Position numbers and translations under genes: made by a program. Shown piece after piece: positions 1-8,848 of a stretch of 64,000 nt of DNA. Below the pieces are notes generated by a model. The model was not told the DNA's origin and ran no database searches. It saw only the letters and a list, made by a program, of their open reading frames with translations. The stretch comes from Eubacteriales bacterium. Its GTDB lineage: Bacteria; Bacillota; Clostridia; Lachnospirales; Lachnospiraceae. Location: assembly GCA_030533385.1 (NCBI GenBank), contig JAUNJG010000003.1:23608-87607 (forward strand). Reading direction: 5' to 3'. The first letter of the stretch is position 1. Every line of letters begins with the position of its first letter.

Positions 1-625
1 ACGTGCCAAAACCTTCTTTTTCTTTGTCTTCTTCTGCAACATATCGGGAAAAAAAGTCTTCATAGGAAGAAGGCAAATCTGACCCTTCCTTTGGCCCTTC
101 ATTAAGACAGGCCTTCACCAGCGCTCTTGACAGACTCCGGTTTCTGACTGACCAATAGGTATGGTATATCATCCGAACCGTCTTCTCATTGCTGTAGTCT
201 ATCTCCGAAAGCATCCATCCAAAAAAGGACTGTACCTCCGCCGTGATATCATAAACTTCATCAGGACAGTACATCCACTGATAACTGCCGGCCTCCGTCC
301 GATAAATGCAATCCGGCATAAAACTGATGTGTTTCGTCAACAACATAAGCTCTTCCATCTCTCCCAGCAAAGCATCCAGAGAAATTAAAAACTCCCGGCA
401 TAATGCCAGGGATAATCCTCGCCCCGAATTTAATTCCATCATATTTTTTCTTCCCGTGACATCGTAAAATAAAATGGATTCTCCATCCTTCTCTCTTAGC
501 AAAACCGGAAGGAGAGATTGCGGTTGATTGTGTCTTAATATACTGTATTCTACTGACAAAAAATAATCATTTTTTATCTTTTCTGCCACCCGATATACAT
601 GAAGGCCATCCTTCTCCAATTTCAT
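1..625 (-). CDS. DUF6382-like protein of the Tad locus (3' end cut by window edge)
   Basis: About 208 codons are visible and the reading frame runs off the left edge without a stop. The start ATG at 625-623 overlaps the stop of the upstream TadE-like gene (ATGA) and follows an AGGGAGGG ribosome site. The visible protein begins MKLEKDGLHVYRVAE and is soluble, with no membrane segment. It resembles the N-terminal DUF6382 domain found in Lachnospiraceae Tad-type clusters, where a C-terminal FHA (phosphothreonine-binding) domain usually follows; that part would lie outside the window. Position as last gene of the cluster and translational coupling support a role in regulating or assembling the pilus system. 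The domain name is from memory and is the uncertain part; the gene itself is well supported. Confidence 0.75.
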   Translation of the reverse strand, partial: MKLEKDGLHVYRVAEKIKNDYFLSVEYSILRHNQPQSLLPVLLREKDGESILFYDVTGRKNMMELNSGRGLSLALCREFLISLDALLGEMEELMLLTKHISFMPDCIYRTEAGSYQWMYCPDEVYDITAEVQSFFGWMLSEIDYSNEKTVRMIYHTYWSVRNRSLSRALVKACLNEGPKEGSDLPSSYEDFFSRYVAEEDKEKEGFGT

Positions 626-1137
626 TTGAATCCCTCCCTGGCTCTTAACCACTCTTCCCGGTTTTCCACGGGCGCAGAAGCTGTACAGGAAAAGGAAGGA
701 GCCGCTCCCATATACGTTATGGCAGAAGCGAGCGGCCATCTGAACCTCAGCGTCACGCTTGCCTTTGCACGAAAAGTTTTTATGGACACGCCTACATCTT
801 CTATCCTGGTGACGGCTAGCCTCTCTGCAATCCTTTCTCTCAGCCGACTTTCCGCCTCAGAAACTATTCCTCTTCTATCACTTCTTATGAGAAAAGTCAC
901 ATTTCTATCTATCAATTCTTTTTCTTCATAATTTCCCGTCGCCAACTCTCCTCCTGTCTTCCAGGCCGCCGCCATCTCACCGGCCACCCTCATCGCCTCT
1001 CCCCTGGCTGCTGCCATATCAAGAAAAAACAAGAACAAAAATAAGGTGGCCGTAATAATCACGGACAAAATGGGAATCAACACTGACATTTCTATAGTAA
1101 TCATCCCTCTCTCCTCTTTTAGCAGCCGTCTCAACAT
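622..1137 (-). CDS. TadE-like pseudopilin
   Basis: 171 aa. The N-terminus has a short basic leader, a Glu-containing segment (RGMITIEMSVLIP) and one long hydrophobic helix at about residues 12-42, the architecture of TadE-family minor pseudopilins. The rest is a small extracytoplasmic domain. Processing would occur just before the hydrophobic stretch by a prepilin peptidase, which is not encoded in this cluster. The start has a GGAGGAGAGAAGG ribosome site just upstream. It overlaps the DUF6382 gene downstream by 4 bases and lies after the larger TadE-like gene. Likely part of the pilus or secretion machine in the membrane. Confidence 0.8.
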   Translation of the reverse strand: MLRRLLKEERGMITIEMSVLIPILSVIITATLFLFLFFLDMAAARGEAMRVAGEMAAAWKTGGELATGNYEEKELIDRNVTFLIRSDRRGIVSEAESRLRERIAERLAVTRIEDVGVSIKTFRAKASVTLRFRWPLASAITYMGAAPSFSCTASAPVENREEWLRAREGFK

Positions 1138-1161
1138 CCTTCTCTCCTCCCTGTTTACCGC

Positions 1162-1293
1162 CTAAAAACCTGCATCTCGAAACATACTGACTTCTCTTTC
1201 TCCCACTGCCATCATCCCCGGCAGACATCTTATTTTAACAATGATTTTTCTATCTTTTTCATCTTGCCTGATCCTCTCGGATCCAACTCTCAT
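1162..1293 (-). CDS. Possible small protein, 43 aa, coupled to the upstream TadE-like gene
   Basis: An ATG at 1293-1291 overlaps the stop of the 311-aa TadE-like gene in an ATGA arrangement and opens a 43-codon frame, beginning MRVGSERIRQ, that ends in TAG at 1162. It fills most of the otherwise empty space between two tightly packed Tad genes. The peptide is basic, has no signal or membrane segment, and I do not recognise it. The overlap could be chance; only conservation of this frame in relatives would make it a gene. Confidence 0.3.
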   Translation of the reverse strand: MRVGSERIRQDEKDRKIIVKIRCLPGMMAVGEREVSMFRDAGF

Positions 1294-2225
1294 TCTCCGC
1301 CAATTCTGGCTCCGCATCGACTGCACAACTTCAATCCTCCTATCTCTTCTTTCCTGACCGTCTTTACCGTCCTTTTTAATCCGCTGCACTTTAAGGACGA
1401 ATGATATTTCTCTCCATACACTGTGATATAAAAAGAAGAGGGCGTCTTCCCCTGCTCTATACATTTCTCACAGGCATGATACTTGCCTTCTGACAATATT
1501 TTTTTTGCAGAATCTCCTGCTATTTTCAAACAGATATGACTGCAACTCAGGCTGGTATGATACACACTACCATGTTCCGTCACATAAACCAGCGTTCCTT
1601 CTTCCCCGCCATCCCCCTCTCCATGCTCCGTGTATCCCATGAATATCCTCTGTCTTCCCACAGATCTTCTGGGAACCACATGGACACCGAAGAAGGGAAG
1701 CTCCACCTTCAGGCAATAGGCCGCCCGAACTTCCACCATCTCCCCTTCTGAGACGTCCGAAAGCAGGATACCTCTCCTCCCTCCTTGTATGCAATTCTTA
1801 TCCATGGGAGAGACATCATAAAAATCAGAAAACAACACGGTAACTTGCGCCCGCTGCAATACTGAATTCCAAACTCCACCGGATGCCTCCCCCTCGTTTC
1901 CTGTCTCTTTCCCCGCTTGTTTTACCGCCTCCTGAGCCGCTCGAACCTCCGCTGTCTTAGAGAGAGCAAACTGAATCTTTGCCTCCGTCATCAAAAGCTG
2001 TCCCATCAGCAGCAATGCACAAAGAGCAGACAGGAAAATCGGAAAGACCAGAACTGCTTCCACCGTAGCTGTCCCTTCGCAGGAGGCAAAACGGGATGCT
2101 CTTTTTCTCTTTTGTAACCATGCCGTGGCCTGCGCCTGGAGAGACCGCCTTATTTTTAATATTTTTCTTTTTAAAATCCACGCCAACGGATAAAAATATA
2201 AATTGTCGTATTTTCCAAAGAGCAC
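1290..2225 (-). CDS. TadE-like protein with two C-terminal YHxxxC/CxxC modules
   Basis: 311 aa. A basic N-terminal stretch of about 45 residues is followed by EGTATVEAVLVFP and a hydrophobic helix (about residues 48-75), typical of TadE-type pseudopilins. After a variable middle region the last about 100 residues hold two copies of a motif: VYVTEHGSVYHTSLSC...CEKC and FYITVYGEKYHSSLKC...CSRC. Each copy has a YHxSLxC element and a later CxxC pair, a layout that could bind a metal. Such an extension is not part of the usual TadE fold. The gene lies in the cluster between the DUF5702 gene and the smaller TadE gene. The start at 2225 is the first ATG; the long basic region before the helix is unusual, so an internal start is possible. 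Confidence 0.75.
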   Translation of the reverse strand: MLFGKYDNLYFYPLAWILKRKILKIRRSLQAQATAWLQKRKRASRFASCEGTATVEAVLVFPIFLSALCALLLMGQLLMTEAKIQFALSKTAEVRAAQEAVKQAGKETGNEGEASGGVWNSVLQRAQVTVLFSDFYDVSPMDKNCIQGGRRGILLSDVSEGEMVEVRAAYCLKVELPFFGVHVVPRRSVGRQRIFMGYTEHGEGDGGEEGTLVYVTEHGSVYHTSLSCSHICLKIAGDSAKKILSEGKYHACEKCIEQGKTPSSFYITVYGEKYHSSLKCSGLKRTVKTVRKEEIGGLKLCSRCGARIGGE

Positions 2226-2252
2226 CCTGCTTCACCCCCTGCCTCACATCCC

Positions 2253-3806
2253 CTAGTAACTATAATTTCTGCTTAACTCTATCGTGAAACTTTGATCCCC
2301 TCTAACTCCTGTCGCCGGCATGACGGAAAACCATCGGCTGCTTTTTATCTTTCCCTCCCACCGAAAAGAAAACAAACTGTCTTCCATCAAAAATCCCGGC
2401 TCTTCCAATGCCGTATTCACCTGCATAATGTCCATCATACGAAACAGACGTCTTTCCGAAGACTTTCCGACAGCCAGGAGCAAATTCAAATACTCCTCAT
2501 AACCTGCCGACCCTTTTCCTCCTGTTTTTACCGGCCCTTTGTTTTTTAGAAGAACCGCTATATTATCAAAGGTGACATTCCAGGTGTCCTTTGATTTATA
2601 TAAGGGAACCTTTTGTCCGGAAAAAATCGCATGAACATCCAGCAGCGCCTCTCCAAGACTCATGGAGGCAGTCAGTAAAACCTGCACCGCCTTTTGCGCC
2701 TGGGGAAATCCCAGCACGCCCGTCAGAGCGCCGGATATGGCGGCAGATGTGGCCTTCCACTCACTGTCCCCGGACAGATAGGCATAGTCCGATGCAAATC
2801 GCAACCCAAATATCCTGTTTGCCACAGCCTTTAAATTTTCTTTATCTTCCACCTCTCCTCCAATCAGATATTCTGTTTCATAGCGCAATCCGCTTTTTCC
2901 TTCTTTCTCATTTCCATATCTTCTAAAGTACTCTGAAATATATCGCAATATGTAATAGTCATCCACGCTCAAATTGATTTCCGGCAACTCTTCTTTGACA
3001 GAAGACAACAGATTTTTCCACCCTTCTACACTGGAAAATGAAAGTCCCCCTTCCAGAAATCCTTTCTTTTCAGAAGCCTTTTTTCCCGATGGGAGAGCTT
3101 CGGAAGAGATGGATAGCCCTGACACCTCCTCTGTATTGTCTATGACGTAAAATAAAATGCCTGCGTCCATAATCTGTGTGAACGTATCCTTAATCTCTTT
3201 CCACTGCATCCCTCTCCTCTTTGAAAGAGCCTGCTGCTCCTTCGCCGCCTCTGAGGCCACAGGAAGATTCTCCTTCTCTTTTGAATCTTCCGATGAAGAT
3301 GCCTCGTCAATGGCTTTTTGTGCCTCTCCCATATCTTTTTCAATGGTTTCTGCCTCTGCCCGAGATTTTTCTGATGCTTCAAACAGCTTTCTCCATTTCT
3401 GTCTCGCTCTGGCACTCTCGCGGTATTTCATCCATTCCCGAATCTGGTGTTTTAGATACAACCCATCCTCATCCACCGCCGTCTTCTCCTCTGTCACCGC
3501 AAGCTCCCGGCAATCCAGGTCAAAATAACTCTTTTCAGACAGATAATCATCCACATAACTCTCCCCATCAGAAACTATTTGCCCTCTCTCCCGGGGATCC
3601 ATAAAAAACACATGGTAATTTTGATATAGCGCCTTGTCGTAATAAGACAGTACATAATTCCCCGCCCCCTGGAAGGCATCTTCCGCCAGGGTGCTTTCCA
3701 TATAACTTCTCATCCCTTCCAGAACACAAAAAGCCAGCCCCATAGAGACAAAAAATATCAGAGCAAGATATACGGTAATCTGGCCGCTTTCCTCTCTGAA
3801 CATCAC
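2253..3806 (-). CDS. DUF5702 family protein, Tad-locus pseudopilin-like
   Basis: 517 aa. The N-terminus MMFREESGQITVYLALIFFVSMGLAF gives a short leader and one transmembrane helix (about residues 9-30), followed by a large extracytoplasmic region with a charged, low-complexity stretch at about residues 130-200. This matches the DUF5702 proteins that accompany TadE genes in Lachnospiraceae pilus clusters and resemble TadG-like proteins. The start overlaps the stop of the Flp pilin gene (TGATG), so the two are translationally coupled. Its role is inferred from context: a membrane-anchored component of the pilus or secretion machine. Confidence 0.75.
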   Translation of the reverse strand: MMFREESGQITVYLALIFFVSMGLAFCVLEGMRSYMESTLAEDAFQGAGNYVLSYYDKALYQNYHVFFMDPRERGQIVSDGESYVDDYLSEKSYFDLDCRELAVTEEKTAVDEDGLYLKHQIREWMKYRESARARQKWRKLFEASEKSRAEAETIEKDMGEAQKAIDEASSSEDSKEKENLPVASEAAKEQQALSKRRGMQWKEIKDTFTQIMDAGILFYVIDNTEEVSGLSISSEALPSGKKASEKKGFLEGGLSFSSVEGWKNLLSSVKEELPEINLSVDDYYILRYISEYFRRYGNEKEGKSGLRYETEYLIGGEVEDKENLKAVANRIFGLRFASDYAYLSGDSEWKATSAAISGALTGVLGFPQAQKAVQVLLTASMSLGEALLDVHAIFSGQKVPLYKSKDTWNVTFDNIAVLLKNKGPVKTGGKGSAGYEEYLNLLLAVGKSSERRLFRMMDIMQVNTALEEPGFLMEDSLFSFRWEGKIKSSRWFSVMPATGVRGDQSFTIELSRNYSY

Positions 3807-4006
3807 TGTACCTTTCCCGCATTCGTCTCAATCGTAGAAAAAATAGAAGCCACCACACTCTTAATGTTCGTCTGGAATATGATAACCAGACCGATCAGTA
3901 CCACAATAATCAAAATGACTTCCACCACTCCCATTCCCGCTTCATTTCCCACCGTACTCTGCCATTTTCTCCTCAAAAACATCCATATATCATTCCATAC
4001 CGACAT
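3803..4006 (-). CDS. Flp1-like type IVb pilin
   Basis: 67 aa from the ATG at 4006, which follows a GGGGGAG ribosome site; an upstream in-frame start at 4051 lacks one. The protein has a short basic N-terminus, then GMGVVEVILIIVVLIGLVIIFQ, the Gly/Glu-containing cleavage site and hydrophobic helix of Flp pilins, and a short polar tail. It would be the main structural subunit of the Tad pilus, cleaved by a prepilin peptidase in the membrane. A terminator lies just upstream after the TadC-like gene, so the pilin is probably transcribed from its own promoter, consistent with the high expression a major pilin needs. Confidence 0.85.
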   Translation of the reverse strand: MSVWNDIWMFLRRKWQSTVGNEAGMGVVEVILIIVVLIGLVIIFQTNIKSVVASIFSTIETNAGKVQ

Positions 4007-4170
4007 TTTTCTTCTCCCCCTTTCATAGAAAATCCCTCTATTTTTTACCACTTTTATTCACGTCTCATTCTTATACCAGCGTGATTACTTTTTACCTTAC
4101 CGGCACAACAGCCTGATTTTTCGCCGACACCACCGACATTACCTACACTTTGACAACCCAGCCCTCCGCT

Positions 4171-4198
4171 AAAAAAAAACCTGTCCTTTCGACGGGTT
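4171..4198 (-). terminator. Rho-independent terminator after the TadC-like gene
   Basis: On the minus strand an 8-bp stem (AACCCGTC / GACAGGTT with one G-T pair) follows the TadC stop codon directly and leads into nine T residues. It separates the assembly genes from the pilin gene. Confidence 0.8.
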
Positions 4199-5585
4199 AA
4201 AATCCCTGGAAACGAAGCATCGCCGGAAACATTACAAGCACCATCACCATCCCAAGAAGAACAATCATGGGAAAAAGAATCTTAGTAGACGCCTCCTCCC
4301 CCTCCCTCTGCGCCTGGGCAATCCTCTGACGAAAGGCTTCCTGCTCCATCTGCTCCAACAGCAGTCTGCCCTCCCTGCTCCCCTTTGACAGCACTTGCTG
4401 TAAGGTCATGGAAAGCTTCTGGTAAGCCGGCTCCTGAAATCGTTTCCCCCACTGCGAACAAATGTCCTGTTGCCCTGCTCCAAGACGAAGCTGTTGATCC
4501 ATTCGCAAAAGTTCCTCAAAAGCATAACTTTTCTTTTTTCCTGCACGAAGCCTGTAATCCGCACCAATTCTATGTATGGAAGAAGCAAGAGACAATCCTG
4601 CGCCCATATATAAAGTCAGTAAATGTACAATGACTGGAAAATCCTGCATCGTCTCTTTTCGACTTGCCTTCTCCTTCTCCCTAAGTTCCAGTACCTGGTG
4701 GGAAACCAGCAACAGCAAAGCTCCTCCGCCAAGCAACAACAAGCTTCCTAAAGAAACCTTCTTCTCCTTCTCTACACGAACCTCCCCTTCTTGCTGTACC
4801 ACCTGATATTGACCCTGACTTCTTGTCTTCTCCTCCTGCTGCCTTAACTCTCTGATTATGCTGGCAAACGGAGAATGTCTTTTTGCCTTCTGGTGGGGTT
4901 TGATACAAATCTTCATTGACTTTTTCCATACATAATCCTGATATTTTGCCGTGACCACAACTGCTGTGAAAAGACTCCCTCTCTCCTTTAGCCACTCTGA
5001 GATATCTCCCAAACTTCCATCCAAAAGAATATAGTCTGCATTCTCCGGCTCATAAGTAATAGAAAAAGGCCATCCCGGCAAAGTTTCCTCAAACCTAAGA
5101 GACTCTTCCACCTGAGAAAGAGAAGCATTGTTCCCCGCCAAGCTGTGTTCCAATTCTCTGAAAAATCGCTTTTTTAAACTTTTTTCTTCTTCCGGCGAAA
5201 GAGACTTCTCTCGAAGCGACAGCACATATCTTCTCTTTTGTCGTCCTCTTCGCAAGGTGACAGCCACCTCCTTCGTACCACCTCCAAAGAGATTCCTATC
5301 AAAAACAATCGTTTCTCTGCCGGCATATTGTATCCATAAAATCCCCAAAGTCAGCAGCAACAGAAAAATCACTCCCCAGAATGCCAACATTCCTTCCTGC
5401 AACAAAAACTGCTCTGCTCTTCGCATCAGTTGTTCTTCTGATTCGGAATATTGGTTTCGCATTCTTTCTTTGATATTGGATACCGACCTGCGCCTCCATT
5501 CACCCGGCAGCCGCACATACATCCATCTTACCGGTCTTTCCAAAAAATTCCGAATGAAGACGAATCCTCTGTCCACTAACTTCAT
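4197..5585 (-). CDS. TadC-like inner-membrane protein (GspF family)
   Basis: 462 aa. A cytoplasmic N-terminus of about 65 residues is followed by a transmembrane helix (about 68-88), a long region with many basic and Glu residues, a second hydrophobic segment (about 275-292), then the conserved GspF-like four-helix domain (FPVIVHLLTLYMGAGLSL at about 315) and a C-terminal membrane helix (about 435-455). This matches TadC-type proteins, which with TadB form the membrane platform the CpaF ATPase drives. The insert of about 190 residues between the first two hydrophobic segments makes it longer than ordinary TadC. The start at 5585 has an AAAAGGAGG ribosome site. 228 bases separate it from tadB. 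Confidence 0.8.
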   Translation of the reverse strand: MKLVDRGFVFIRNFLERPVRWMYVRLPGEWRRRSVSNIKERMRNQYSESEEQLMRRAEQFLLQEGMLAFWGVIFLLLLTLGILWIQYAGRETIVFDRNLFGGGTKEVAVTLRRGRQKRRYVLSLREKSLSPEEEKSLKKRFFRELEHSLAGNNASLSQVEESLRFEETLPGWPFSITYEPENADYILLDGSLGDISEWLKERGSLFTAVVVTAKYQDYVWKKSMKICIKPHQKAKRHSPFASIIRELRQQEEKTRSQGQYQVVQQEGEVRVEKEKKVSLGSLLLLGGGALLLLVSHQVLELREKEKASRKETMQDFPVIVHLLTLYMGAGLSLASSIHRIGADYRLRAGKKKSYAFEELLRMDQQLRLGAGQQDICSQWGKRFQEPAYQKLSMTLQQVLSKGSREGRLLLEQMEQEAFRQRIAQAQREGEEASTKILFPMIVLLGMVMVLVMFPAMLRFQGF

Positions 5586-5812
5586 TCTGCCTCCTTTTTA
5601 CGATACTTTTTAATTGCATACGGCGATTCCAACCACAAAGTCTTCTATTTACAGCTCATGGTTCCCATGTAAACTGTCACATTCCTGTCCTTTTAAAATC
5701 ACCTGTGAAAAAGACAAGCTCTCACCTGCATAATTTTATTGTCCCGTAAGACTCCTGTTTTTTTGTGAACCGTCCATTCGTCTAAATCCGACGGGATTAC
5801 GGTAGCCTTATT

Positions 5813-6574
5813 TCAAAATCTGATATCCATAATCCGCTCCGTCCAGAAATAACTGCAAAGCACCGTCAAAATCACCACTGTCATCAAAATATTTCCCACG
5901 ACTGTCTCATAAATGCTGTCCACATAGCCCGGATTGGCAACTCGAAGGTAAAACAATACGCCAAAGGGCATCATAAGCATGATATTCTTTTCAAAAACCC
6001 TTCCACTCAATGTCGCTTTCCACTCTTCCTCTGCATCCATTCTGCCCTGTAAACGCTCCATGGCATTTTTTAAAATCTCCACCATATTACCGCCTGTACT
6101 CCTGGCAATATTTAACACGACAGCAAACTCATAGATTTCATCCACGCCAGTTTCCTCGGCATATTCTAAAAAAAGCTGTTCCGGCGCACGGTGAAGATCC
6201 ATGCCTCTCACGATTCTTTTTATCTGAAACAACGTAGGATTTTTTTCCGAAGGATATAGTTCTTTCAGTTCCGGCAACAGCCTGCGGCAGGCATTTTCCA
6301 TGGAATATCCCGCCTGCAAAGATGTCATTAACGACTGCAATACTTCCCGAAATCCTTGAATATACTGCCGGGCAAGTCTGTCTGTTTTCTTCTTTTTCAC
6401 AATGCAAAAGATGGGGACCAAAAGAATTTGCAGGGGTAGCATCCACAAAATGTTGTTATAGCAAAGCTCCGCCAGAAGATAGAGCAGCCCTTCCGATGAC
6501 AGCAAGACGGACAAGACACCTGTCCATTCCTTAAACACCTCTATCTCCCTCCACCTCTTTTGCCATGCTCTCAT
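5813..6574 (-). CDS. TadB-like inner-membrane protein (GspF family)
   Basis: 253 aa from the ATG at 6574, chosen over the ATG at 6598 because GGAGG sits 6 bases before it. It overlaps the end of cpaF by 44 bases. Two hydrophobic segments lie near the N-terminus (about residues 20-55), then the GspF domain (LQSLMTSLQAGYSMENACR and the ARSTGGNMVEIL signature at about 155-170), then two C-terminal helices (about 195-250). Known role of the family: membrane platform of Tad pili that couples ATP hydrolysis by CpaF to pilin assembly. Confidence 0.85.
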   Translation of the reverse strand: MRAWQKRWREIEVFKEWTGVLSVLLSSEGLLYLLAELCYNNILWMLPLQILLVPIFCIVKKKKTDRLARQYIQGFREVLQSLMTSLQAGYSMENACRRLLPELKELYPSEKNPTLFQIKRIVRGMDLHRAPEQLFLEYAEETGVDEIYEFAVVLNIARSTGGNMVEILKNAMERLQGRMDAEEEWKATLSGRVFEKNIMLMMPFGVLFYLRVANPGYVDSIYETVVGNILMTVVILTVLCSYFWTERIMDIRF

Positions 6575-7799
6575 AAAACACCTCCATTCCCCTCTCATAC
6601 TCCTCCAGACATCCGTAGGTGCGAAGTCTTTCTTTATTTCTCAATGCCTCCTCCGCTCGCAGCCTTCCTCCTTTTTCCGATGGGTGATACAAAAACAGCG
6701 GATTCAGGTGATACTCCTCCCCCTCCCAATCCAAAACCTCATAAATCTCCATCAACTTCCTCTCTCCGGAGGGGAGCCGCCCAAGATGGATTAAAATGTC
6801 CATCGAGGATGCAATCAGCCCCTGAACGGCACGCAGCGGAATGTCCATCCCCATCAATACCATCGTCTCCAGCCTGCGCAGCGCATCCCGACAGGAATTT
6901 CCATGAATGGAACTAAAAGAACCACTGTGTCCCGTGGACACCGCCTGCAACATGGAGATGGCCTCCTCTCCTCTCACCTCCCCCACGATAATCCTCGTAG
7001 GCCTCATTCTCAGACTCGCTTTGATGAGATCCTTCATGGCAATCTCATTCATCCCTTCCACATTGGCATTTCGGGTTTCCAGGCGCACCAGATTATCCAC
7101 ATGATAAAACTGTAGCTCTGCGGAATCCTCTATGGTAATAATCCGCTCATCGGGAAGAATATACTGTGCCAGCGCATTGAGCAGAGAAGACTTTCCCGAA
7201 TTGGTCGCACCGCTGATCAAAATACTGTAGCGAGACTTGACCAGACACTCTAAAACCACCGCAAGCTGCGGCGGAAACTCCCCATAGCCCACCAACTTTT
7301 CTATCGTCATGCCACCTTTTTGGAACTTGCGGATAGTGATAACCGGCCCTTCCAATGATACCGGCGGGAGAACGACATGCACCCGGGATCCATCGGGAAG
7401 CCTTCCATCGGCGATGGGCACGGACTCATTGACCATGCGATTAAGCGGAGCAATCATCTGATCAATGAGACGATACACTTCCTGTTCATCGGCAAATCCG
7501 GCTTCCGCCCTCCGCAGTTTTCCATTTTGTTCAATGAATATCTTGGAAGCGCCGATCACCATAATCTCCGTGACGCTGTCATCTCTCAGATAATCTTCCA
7601 GAACATCAAATCCTCTTATTGAATAAAACAGCTTTTCTCTGAGACTCCTTTTTTCTGTCAAAGTTCCATAATAGCTGCGTCCTTCCCTCAAAATCGCCCG
7701 GTCTATCTCCCGATAAAGCTCCTCGTCCGTCGTCTGTGCATTTCCATCCATCTGACGCAGCACCTCATGACGCAGCCTTTGCTTATCAAACTGCTCCAT
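6531..7799 (-). CDS. cpaF: CpaF/TadA-type secretion ATPase
   Basis: 422 aa, full length for the family. An N-terminal helical domain is followed by the ATPase core with Walker A (SGATNSGKSSLLNAL, about residue 195), the Asp box around ITIEDSAELQF, a Walker B-like RIIVGEVRGEEA and the His box (STGHSGSFSSIHGNS). It is a hexameric cytoplasmic motor that powers assembly of the Flp pilus through the TadB/TadC platform. The start is one base away from the stop of the CpaE-like gene, so both are surely cotranscribed. Confidence 0.92.
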   Translation of the reverse strand: MEQFDKQRLRHEVLRQMDGNAQTTDEELYREIDRAILREGRSYYGTLTEKRSLREKLFYSIRGFDVLEDYLRDDSVTEIMVIGASKIFIEQNGKLRRAEAGFADEQEVYRLIDQMIAPLNRMVNESVPIADGRLPDGSRVHVVLPPVSLEGPVITIRKFQKGGMTIEKLVGYGEFPPQLAVVLECLVKSRYSILISGATNSGKSSLLNALAQYILPDERIITIEDSAELQFYHVDNLVRLETRNANVEGMNEIAMKDLIKASLRMRPTRIIVGEVRGEEAISMLQAVSTGHSGSFSSIHGNSCRDALRRLETMVLMGMDIPLRAVQGLIASSMDILIHLGRLPSGERKLMEIYEVLDWEGEEYHLNPLFLYHPSEKGGRLRAEEALRNKERLRTYGCLEEYERGMEVFYESMAKEVEGDRGV

Positions 7800-8648
7800 C
7801 TAAAACTCCTCCCGGTATCGTCTCTCACACCGACCAGAAAACCGCCCCGCCTTTGCACACATCGCCTGCTCCACATAGTCACAGGACATATGCCTTCTTT
7901 GATGGCTCTGACAGTCTACCAAAATCAGTACGTCAAGCAGTGGAGCCAGCAAAGAAAATACGCCGCTCCCTGTTCCCACATAAATGTCTCCCCACTCTCC
8001 CTCCTCTCTCAGACGGTCAAAAAACCAGCGGTACTCCTCTTCTTTCAGTTCCAAAAGATCATAGAACACAGGCGGAGAATCTATAAACCACATACCGTCC
8101 TCTTCCGCTGCCATCTCTTTTGCCCTGACAGAAACCTCCGGATCCTTCAGACCGATGTAATAACATAAATCCCCCATATTTCCCCTGTCATTCTGAAAAT
8201 CTCCCACATCCTCCATGCCGAGATAGAGGTCTCCCGGCTTCATCAGACAGCCGGCAATCCTCCGGAGTTCCTCCTCATACACCGGAGAAAATACGGCATA
8301 TAACTTTTTCTTTTTGAGATGGGCCTCCTGCGCCTGCCCCAGACGGACTCCCCGTCTCTCCATAAGAGACAAAAGCTCCTTAGGTGCGTGATATCTGCAA
8401 AAATGTCCTTCTTTCTCTTCATCGGATATCAGGATGCTCCGACTCTGTATCTCCGGAGGCAACTCTTCTTTTAAATCTCTCATAAACGTCTCTCCCAGCA
8501 GATAGCAATCTGCCCTTTCCTCACAAGACAACAGCATGTCAGGGAGAGTAAAACTATGAATACGCAGAGGGCCATCCCAATGAGACTCCAGGTACTTTCC
8601 AAGACGCAGGCCGTATTCACCGTATTCTCCTATTACTATAATAAACAT
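7800..8648 (-). CDS. Degenerate CpaE/TadZ-like protein without a P-loop
   Basis: 282 aa. It sits exactly where CpaE/TadZ (a receiver-like domain plus a MinD-like ATPase) is found, just before cpaF. The first about 100 residues look like the atypical receiver domain (FIIVIGEYGEYGLRLGKYL). At about residue 115 a segment AVFSPVYEEELRRIAG aligns in position with the start of the MinD fold, where an intact family member would have a GKT/GKS Walker A loop; that loop is absent. Later pieces (DLYLGMEDVG, WGDIYVGTGSG) still resemble MinD strands. I infer a pseudo-ATPase that may still position the pilus machine. The gene leads the cluster; its upstream region (8649-8848) is AT-rich and likely holds the operon promoter. 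Confidence 0.6.
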   Translation of the reverse strand: MFIIVIGEYGEYGLRLGKYLESHWDGPLRIHSFTLPDMLLSCEERADCYLLGETFMRDLKEELPPEIQSRSILISDEEKEGHFCRYHAPKELLSLMERRGVRLGQAQEAHLKKKKLYAVFSPVYEEELRRIAGCLMKPGDLYLGMEDVGDFQNDRGNMGDLCYYIGLKDPEVSVRAKEMAAEEDGMWFIDSPPVFYDLLELKEEEYRWFFDRLREEGEWGDIYVGTGSGVFSLLAPLLDVLILVDCQSHQRRHMSCDYVEQAMCAKAGRFSGRCERRYREEF

Positions 8649-8848
8649 TTTTGCACCTCCTGTTTATCACACCCATAATATACCTTATTTTACATTTTAT
8701 GTCAATTATATTTTTACATTTCTTCTATTTTTTTACATTTCTTTATAAAAATTCTCACCCTCACAGACGGACAGAGAATATCCCACACATTTTTTTCATT
8801 CTCTCTCATAATCTGTAACATAGTATCATCACCGGGAGGACGTCGCCC

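Noticed and set aside
5586-5812. Gene or element in the tadC-tadB gap
   Set aside because: Only very short frames and one weak inverted repeat (TTTACA/TGTAAA) are present; nothing to support a feature.
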